DNA of 64,000 bases from Vanessa cardui. Its lineage: Eukaryota; Arthropoda; Insecta; Lepidoptera; Nymphalidae. The notes beneath the pieces were generated by a model that was not told where the DNA came from, made no database searches, and saw only the letters and a program-made list of their open reading frames with translations. How positions within the stretch are numbered: the first letter of the stretch is position 1; each line of letters opens with the position of its first letter. The stretch lies in assembly GCF_905220365.1 (NCBI RefSeq), contig NC_061144.1, positions 310,001-374,000 of the forward strand, read 5' to 3'. This document shows positions 38,501 to 47,500 of the stretch, in pieces. A program made the position numbers and the translations under genes.

Positions 38501-41500
38501 TTTGACCGCATCCAACGTAGAGCGGCTCGAATTATCGACGATCAAGCCCTTTCCGATCTCCTTGATCCTTTGGCTTTGCGTAGAGATGTTGGATCACTCT
38601 GCATCTTCTACCGAATTTTTCACGGGGAATGTTCCGAGGAATTGTTCGGATTAATCCCGGCTGCTGAATTTCACCTTCGGACATCTCGTCAAAATTCTAA
38701 GTTTCACCCGCACCATCTTGATGTCCGAAAATCCACAACAGCGCGATTTCTTAGACATTTTCTGCCTCGCACAACCACTCTGTGGAACCAGCTGTCGCCG
38801 GCGGTTTTTCCGAACCGATACGACATGGGAACCTTCAAGAAAAGAGCCTACTCCTTTCTCAAAGGCCGGCAACGCACCTGCAAGTCCCCTGGTGTTGCAG
38901 ATGTCCATGGGCGGTGGTAGTCACTTTCCATCAGGTGAGCCTCCTGCTCGTTTGCCACCTATTCCATAAAAAAAAAAAAAAAAAAAAAACCAAATGTACA
39001 AAATGTAAAAGCCGATGTACTCATCAACGGGGAATCGATGGATCCAATTGATTCTGCTGAGTTGCTTGACCTTACTGTTGATGCCAAGTTGCATTGGGGC
39101 CCCCATATTAACGGATTGGCGAGTAGACTGAGTTCTGCGGCATTCGCGGTCAAAAAAATTAGATTATGTACCGATGTTGATAGGGCTCGCTTAGTATATT
39201 TCAGCTACTTTCACAGTATAATGTCATACGGTATTGTGCTGTGGGGCAATGCAGCCGCTATCCATACCATATTTGTGCTACAGAAGAGGGCTATTCGCGC
39301 AATCTATAACCTAGGAGCTAAAGAATCGTTAAAGAATAAGTTTAAAGAAATCAAGATATTGACTGTTGCTTCTCAATATATATTCTCTAATGTTATGTAT
39401 GTACGAAAAAATATTAATGATTTCATGAGAAAATGTGATACTCATAACATTGGTACAAGGAACAAACACAAACTTGTTACTCCTGTTACTCGACTGCGTA
39501 GAGTCAGTAGCTCCTTTGTGGGGCAATGTATACGGTTTTACACCAGGATCCCAGAAAGCGTTCAAAATGCCTCTGTTGCCAAGTTTAAAAAAATTATTAA
39601 GGAACGCTTGTGTGCAAAAGGTTATTATACAATTAATGAGTTTATGATCGATAGCACACCTTGGGAATGATACGATCGCCTCCTGGCTATTTCATCTCAT
39701 ATTAAATTGTTTATTTATATAATACATAAGACAAACAAAAAAAAAAAAACCCGCTGAGTTTCTTTCGCCGGTTCTTCTCAGGTCAGGGTATTTTCTTTCC
39801 GAACCGGTGGTAGTGTTTCAATTGACCATCAATAAGAAAGTGTAATGCTTCTATATTGAATAAAGTTATTTGAGTTTGAGTTTGAGTATCTGGATATAGT
39901 TGTCTTGCGGGCGCAGGTCAGTGCCTGAACCTGACGTGCACGTGGGTGCTGGTGCTGATGCTGCGGCGCTGCATCACGGCGCTGCGCGTGCGCGGCGTGG
40001 GCTCGGCCCTGCTCGACCACCACGTGTACCTGCACAAGCTGACGGGAGTGCTCGTCGTGCTTTACGGCCTCGTGCACACCATCATGCACCTCTGCAACTT
40101 CAGTGAGGCGTCTTAATTAAATTACTCATACCCTACAGTTTGTCTAGTAAGCAACGTTTTATGATATGACTTCCGGTAGCATCTCAGAAACTTTTAGATC
40201 AAATATGTTAATTTCGTTTGGGTAATTATGTCTTAATGATTTTTAAATAAATTAAAGAAATATTGGACAACATCACACATTACTCTGATTTCATTGTATC
40301 TTAAGCACATGTGTTATGGATAATAAGAAGTAACGATGGTACCACAAACACCCAGATCCGAGACAACATATGAACTAACTAAAGACCTTTTTCTACATCG
40401 ACTCGGCCGGGAATCGAACCCGGGACCTCGAAGTGACATGCCCATGAAAATCGGTGTAAATACCACTCGTAGTATCCAATTGTCAATTTCTTACAGATAC
40501 TATACATATTTCCTCTTTCAAATAAAATAACCCTTTACTAAAAAAACCCATTCCAATCAAAAGTGAACAGTATTAACGTGCAATTAAAAAAGATTTAATT
40601 ACACATAGAAAGTCAAGGTCAATTCTTCTTTCAGGTTTGCTAGTTGTAAATGACCCCGTTATCAACTCCCAGAATTACACAATATCCGAGTGGATTTTCA
40701 CAACCAAGCCGGGGCTGTTTGGTCTCTGCGGTGGCTACGCTAATCCCACAGGAGTCGCGCTGTGTGTGGCGTTGTTTGGACTGTCTATCTCGTCTCGACC
40801 TGCTTTGAGGAAAGGGGGATGTTTTGAGGTAAGATGGAATATATGCTGAGGATACATTGTTATAATTGTCTAAAGTCAATATCAAAAATCATAAAAAAAT
40901 CAAAATCAAAATAAACTTTATTCAAGTAGGCTTTTATAAGCACTTTTGAATCGTCATTTTACAATTAAGTGAAGCTACCACCGGTTCGGAAAGTAGATTC
41001 TACCGAGAAGAACCGGCAAGAAAATCAGTAGTTACTTAATTAATTATTTAAATTAATGTATCCTGCTTGGATGTCAACAGGCATATAAACTACGTACGTA
41101 AGTGATGACATGACACATTCGACTACTGATTGGTAAAAGTGTTTCTTATAAAACTACACTGGAATACCGTTAATCCCGCCCTACTTGTAATCCGACATAG
41201 AAAATTGTTTTGACAATCTTTGCTTATGAATGTATGATTGTAAAGGTAACGCGTTGAGCACAGTAGTGATAGCACACAGGTTTTTGTTTTGATTCGAATT
41301 GCTCAATTTGAATTTGACTATATGTCATAATTATCATTTCTTTATACTTTAGAGTATAATTTATAGAATCTTATCATTGGATATTTTAATTTGTCAGATT
41401 ACAAGTTACTCTTTTGTAAAAAAAATCGGACGGAAATTGGGGTCTTATTATTTTAGGCAGTAGGGTACTCTATAGTCCGACAATCTTGATCGTCTGACAC

Positions 41501-44500
41501 TGCCCTGCAAAACGGGAGTCCACTGTAACTGGAGTCTACGATTATATGTGGGTTGTATATTTTTCACTACATGTAAATGTAGATACAATTTTTAAAATCT
41601 ATGACGCCTATTTCATAAGTATCGCATAATATTCATTTCAATTGCAGGTGTTTTATTTCGCGCATTTGCTGTACATTCCGTTTTGGATCCTCCTCATCCT
41701 TCACGCTCCCAACTTCTGGAAATGGTTCATCGTGCCTGGGTTCATCTATCTCATCGAACGGATCATGAGATTGGCTTGGATGAGGTATTTTGTTAAATTA
41801 ACCAAATTGATTTCAATCTTGTTTATTTGTTTCAATGAAGTTATTTAATACACTTCAATTTTTAGGGTTCCGTAGTCTACTAGGAACCCTTATAGTTTCG
41901 TCATGTCTGTCCGTCTGTCTGTCCTGGCACGTTCTCCGCCGTTTCTGCACCGAATGCCACGGTGCCAAAATTGGTGGAGAGATGTATATTGATAATCCAA
42001 AAATTAGTTTTTAAAATTATCGAAAAATAATTATTTTTTAAACAACAACAACAACTAAATTTTCATTTTATGGCCCATCTTATGGCTTTCTGACACGCTC
42101 TTGGCCGGTTTTTTTGATAATTCGTATAACTTAACTTTAATTGTCTTGGTTTTTTCTACATGAGAAGTTTGAACAACTTAGATCACTCGATCTTAAGGAT
42201 GCTTCCCGATATTGTTTAACTATAAAACAAATAGGTGCCACTGATAATCATGTTTCATTAGTTACTTGTACAGTCAGAGAAAAAAACCTTTGTCAGTTTC
42301 CAAATTCATTCCTCCATCGAGTCTTAAACTCTTAGTACCTTTTGAATCTAAACATTGCAACGCAATATGTCATTCTCGATCGGCAAAGCAGATTATCGCT
42401 CATACTGAACACACGAAAAAGATCTTAAGGTGGTGAACCTTTTCTTACCCCGACTGTACATATAAAGTTGAAATATCTTGTACTGCAATGCTATTCTAAT
42501 AAACAGATATGTTATACCCATACTAAACAAGAGAAAAAAGTGTGCCGCGCCGGGGACCGTTTATTTTACATTTCGTTACAAGTAAAAAGGATAGCTTGGT
42601 AAAAACAATAAGTAAAAGGGATAACTAGATGTTTTAATTACGCAAAACGTATTACTACATAATTATGATGTATTATAACGTATCACTGGCATAATTATGA
42701 TGAAAACGACTTAAGGCAAACGTCCCAATTAGGACGTTTTCTAGTCTTCACTTTTTGCGCCTTAATGACATATCTTTTTTTTTTATGTTATAGGTTGGCG
42801 GACGAGCATATGGGCCACCTGATGGAAAGTGGTCACCATCACCCATAGACAATGACACTGTAAGATATATTACCTTACATCGTCAATGGGCCACCAACCT
42901 TGGGAACTAAGATGTTATGTCCCTTGTGCCTGTAGTTACACTGGCTCACTCACCCTTCAAACCGGAACACAACAATACTGAGTACTGTTATTTGGCGGTA
43001 GAATAACTGATGAGTGGGTGGTACCTACCCAGACGGGCTTGCACAAAGACCTACCACCAAGTAGTCAGCATGCGCGGCCTGACGGCTGGGCTTACCCAAG
43101 AGAGCTCATCAACAATGACGCCCTCAGCGAGAGCCGACCACCAGGACCATTTGTTAACTAGAACATCATTGTTGTACTGAGAGTCTGAGAGTGAGTCTTG
43201 CGCGTCAGGTCGGAGCGCGGCAAGACGTACATCTCGTCGGGTGCGCTGCTGCCGTCGCGCGTGACGCACGTGGCCGTGCGCCGCCCGCCGCTATTCCACT
43301 TCCACGCCGGCGACTTCGTCTTCGTCAACGTGCCCGCCATCGCCGCCTACGAGTGGCACCCCTTCACCATCAGCAGCGCGCCCGAGCAGCCCGGTACGAG
43401 CCGAGCGCAGCCGAGCGCAGCCGAACGCAGCCGACGTCAGCCGAGACAGACTGTGTGACGTCCGTTGCTCTTTCAGATTACATCTGGCTTCACATCCGAG
43501 GCGTCGGCGAGTGGACCAACCGCTTGTATGCGTACTTTGAAGAGGAGCAGCGCAGACTGAACGCCAGCGAGGAAGTACACGAGTGAGATTGTTTAATTAA
43601 ACCAGAACTTTGTAACAAGAGATTAACAGTTGTCAAATTTTGTGACATTGAGATTATGCACCAAAAAAAAACTTGATGGAATGGAAAAAAGGAATGGGTG
43701 AATTAATCGATAACCATTAAAATTTAAATCGATAAATATGCAAATTAGCGTTGCATAACTATCGATAGTTGACCTCGAAAACTATTCAGGATATCGATAG
43801 TACTATCGATAGTATCGTTTCGATCAATACTATCGATAGACTATCGATAGTATCGTTTATACATTAACTATCGATAGTTTATCGATAGTGGCCTATCAAT
43901 ATGCAACACTAATGCAAATACTTATATATCACTAATAGTCAAGCTTATCAATATAATATTTAAAATTTGACAATACATTATTAGAAGCAAATCGAAATTA
44001 TTACCTTCTTTCAGAAAAGTTACTCGAAGCGCTTCGGGGCAAAGCAACCGAAGCAGAAGAAAGAGCTCCTCGAGTAAGAAGCGTTCCGTCGACTTCTCCC
44101 CCCTCGCGTACACAAACGAGGCCTTCACCATTGAAGAAGAAACTGGGAATGGATTTGCTGGTAATGTCTCTTAGCTGCATGCTCTAGTGATCGATCGGTT
44201 TGGATTGAATTTGTTCCTTATCACACTTTACTAATTTTATCATCTGAAAATTTGAGGTAGAGTATGATTTGTTGAATATCTCCTTTCAGCCCTGTCTCCA
44301 CCTCCCCTGACGAAGCGTCCATCATTTCTGTCGCCGTTGAAGTTCCTAGAGAAGTCTCGGTCGATGCCAGACGTGCGCAACGGCAAGAAGCTCGGCATAC
44401 AGACGTGAGTGTAATTTCTATAAGTATATAGTCGTCCTATGGAACTGTGTAGCTATGTATATAATTTTATTTAACTAGCATGACTGTATTTTCTAAATGA

Positions 44501-47500
44501 TGAAAAGGAGTAACCACTGAGTTACTTGCCGGTTCTTCTCGGTGGAATCTAATTTCCGAAGACTACTGGAATAATGTCATAGTGATAGAAATAGTGAGTC
44601 GAGATGGCCCAGTGGTTAGAACGCGTGCATCTTAACCGATGATTGCGGGTTCAAACCCAGGCAAGCACCTCTGTTTCATGTGCTTAATTTGTCTTTATAA
44701 TTCATCTCGTGCTCTGCGGTGATGGAAAACATCGTGAGGAAACCTGCATGTGACAAATTTCATTGAAATTCTGCCACATGTGTATTCCACCAACCCGCAT
44801 TGGAACAGCGTGGTGGAAAATACAATAAGTGGCTACAAGGGAGACAGCTGAAAATCAGCAGAGGGATAAAAATCCCTCAAAGCCTGAACTGTTTCCTTTT
44901 GACTGCACACAAGTTTTATATTCATTATATATATATATTTTCGTTATTATTATATCTTTCTTTGTTTATGTTTTTTTTTATATAAATTTTTTCTTTATAT
45001 GTGTGTATGTCAATAAATGTTTTTTCTTTCTTTCTTTCTTTCAAAATGTTCCAAAACCTTTTCCTCAAAGGGAGAGGAGGCCTTTAGTCCAGCAGTGAGA
45101 ATTTACAGGCTGCTGTTGTGTGGAATAATGTTTATTTTTATTTGCAGGCTGCGCGCCGCGTCGCGCTCGGAGTCGGAGTCGGCGTTCCCGGCGCTGGCGC
45201 TGCGGCGCGCGCGCGCGCTGGGCGGCGGCCGCGCGCCCGCGCTGGCGTCGCACACGCACAGCTTCCGCTACATGCGCAACAAGCCCGCCATCATCGCGTG
45301 CCCGCCGCCCGGCGCCGAGCGCCGCCGCTCCAACGAGAGCATCCTCAGCATCGGTGACTCCACCTCACTTCTAAATACTCTTGTATTAATAATAAATAAT
45401 AATAATAAAAATGCTTTATTGTTAACCATTTCTTACATCTTACAATAGTGCAGCCCTGACTTCTGAACTAGTGTTAACCGTGTGTCAGAAGTCAGTTCCT
45501 TCCCAACGTTATTACAATTCTAAAGGGTATTACAATAAGTTGTTAAGACTAATTACTATTATTTTAATTAATAATTTTAAAACCCAGACCGTGTGTGTGA
45601 GTATGTGCATGTATGTGTGATGAAGATGTGCAGATGAAGTGTATGCGTCTACCTTAAATTGTTATTTATCAATATTTAATAGTTTTTCTGTTTCATAGTA
45701 GTTAAACTGTTTCAACCATGTTTTAGTTTTATCTTTCAAATTATAACTGGTCAAATTTTTTATCCTTAAATTTTGACATTTTAAACATTCACTAAACCTT
45801 TTATATAACCTAGGAGCTAGATTAGTGTACTGTTTTTGTGCAAATTTACTTTTTACTTTGCGGAGAGGTATTATCTCGTATGGTATTATATAATGTATTC
45901 AATCCAAACGATCTCGTATTCCAGCAAGACGTCGTTTGTCGAAGAGTCTGTCTCAGGATCGTGACGTGGAGTCGAACGATAAACCCTGCGCTGTGGAGTC
46001 TCCGCCGGAAACTATCGAAGAGGAATCTACACATGACTATCCAATCGGAAAACCACTAGAGGTACGTATAAGCTTGAATTCTAGTTTTTAGATTTTATTT
46101 TCGTCACGGCTTGGATTGCGGAAAAAACGGAACCTTATTGGATACTTACTTTACTTATTGGAACGAAGTTTCGTTGTCTATCTTTTCGTTGGTTACCTTT
46201 TTTTGGGGAACGCTAGGATGTATTTATTGCTACAATTAATCTCAAATCAAAATCTAGTCTGCGATCCCTTGGAACACTGAAAGACACATCACACTCTTTA
46301 CTTAGCAAAAGAAAAATCCGAACATCAATCTTTAATCTACTTACAAAAAAAATCTGCTTTTTGGGATATTCGCTACCATCAAATTTCTGTTGCACCTTAT
46401 TAAAAAAATGTGTCGTTCAGATATACCTGGACGGCCCGTACGGCGCGCCGTCGTCGCACATCTTCCACGCTCAACACGCCGTGCTCATCGCGGCCGGCAT
46501 CGGCGTCACGCCCTTCGCGTCCATCCTGCAGGCCATCACGTACCGCTACAGCCGCGCGCGCGCCACGTGCCCGCGCTGCGCGCACAGCTTCGCCAGCCAG
46601 CTGCCGCCCCGCGCCGACATGAGCCTGCGAAAGGTGGACTTCTTCTGGATCAACCGGGAGCAGCGCTCGTTCGAGTGGTTCGTGTCGCTGCTGTCGCAGC
46701 TGGAAATCGAGCAGGCTGAAGCGGGCGGCGAGCGATTCCTGGAGATGCACATGTACATAACGAGCGCGCTGCAGCGCTGCGACATGAAGGCGGTCGGTTT
46801 GCAGCTGGCGCTCGATCTGCTGCACGAGAAGGTACGCAGAGCCTTTCGTTACAAATTTATATCACCCCATTCTGAACTTTCATGAACGAGTGCTACCGTA
46901 AAAACTCAAGTGGTTTTAGAGATCTTTAAGATTCAAAATCGCGTAAACCATTTTCTGCAAGAGGTAATTTTATGAAGCCATTAAGGTACTTTTACTTGGT
47001 GGTAGGGCTTTGTGCAAGCCCGTCTGGGTAGGTACCACCCACTCATCAGTTATTCTACCGCCAAATAACAGTTCTTAGTATTGTTGTGTTCCGGTTTGGA
47101 GGGTGAGTGAGTCAGTGTAACTGCAGGCACAAAGGACATAACAACTTAGTTCCCAAGGTTGATGGCACATTAGTTACGATGTTAGTAGTTAGTAGTAGTA
47201 GTAGTAGTTAGATGGCACAGGAATAGTTAATATTTCTTACAGCGTCATTGTCTATGGGTGATGGTGACCACTTACCATCAGGTGGCCCATCAGCTCGTAC
47301 ACCAACCTATACAATAAAAATAAAAAAACTTCACAATAAATCCATTGCAAAACCAGAAGTCGATTTGCAAGCGCATTGTGTACGAGGGTTATTATTTTCA
47401 GGAAAAGCGTGACTTAATCACAGGCTTGAAGACCAGAACGAACGCAGGTCGTCCAAACTGGGACAAGGTATTCCAAAGGCTGCAGGAACAGCGAAAGGGG

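Larger units (their letters stand above)
34290..39890 (+). mobile_element. CR1/Jockey-type LINE, 5'-truncated, broken by the nested LINE
   Basis: Begins about 20-40 bases after the Nox exon G donor with the EN-RT linker ([20 protein letters not shown]), continues through the RT domain, is interrupted at 35630-38988, and resumes to its C-terminus and 3' UTR. The 3' UTR has the GCCGGTTCTTCTCAGGT and CCGAACCGGTGGTAGTG pairing and ends TTTGAGTTTGAGTTTGAGT near 39890, only about 25 bases before Nox exon H. This 3' end recurs through the window as short truncated copies. Confidence 0.9.

Noticed and set aside
40395..40435. tRNA T-arm (minus strand GGGTTCGATTCCC)
   Set aside because: Only the T-arm half is tRNA-like; the remainder is a repeat body, so it is a tRNA-derived SINE.
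46400..46825. 141-codon minus-strand frame opposite Nox exon Q
   Set aside because: GC-rich exon creates open shadows on the other strand; the plus frame holds the NADPH motifs.
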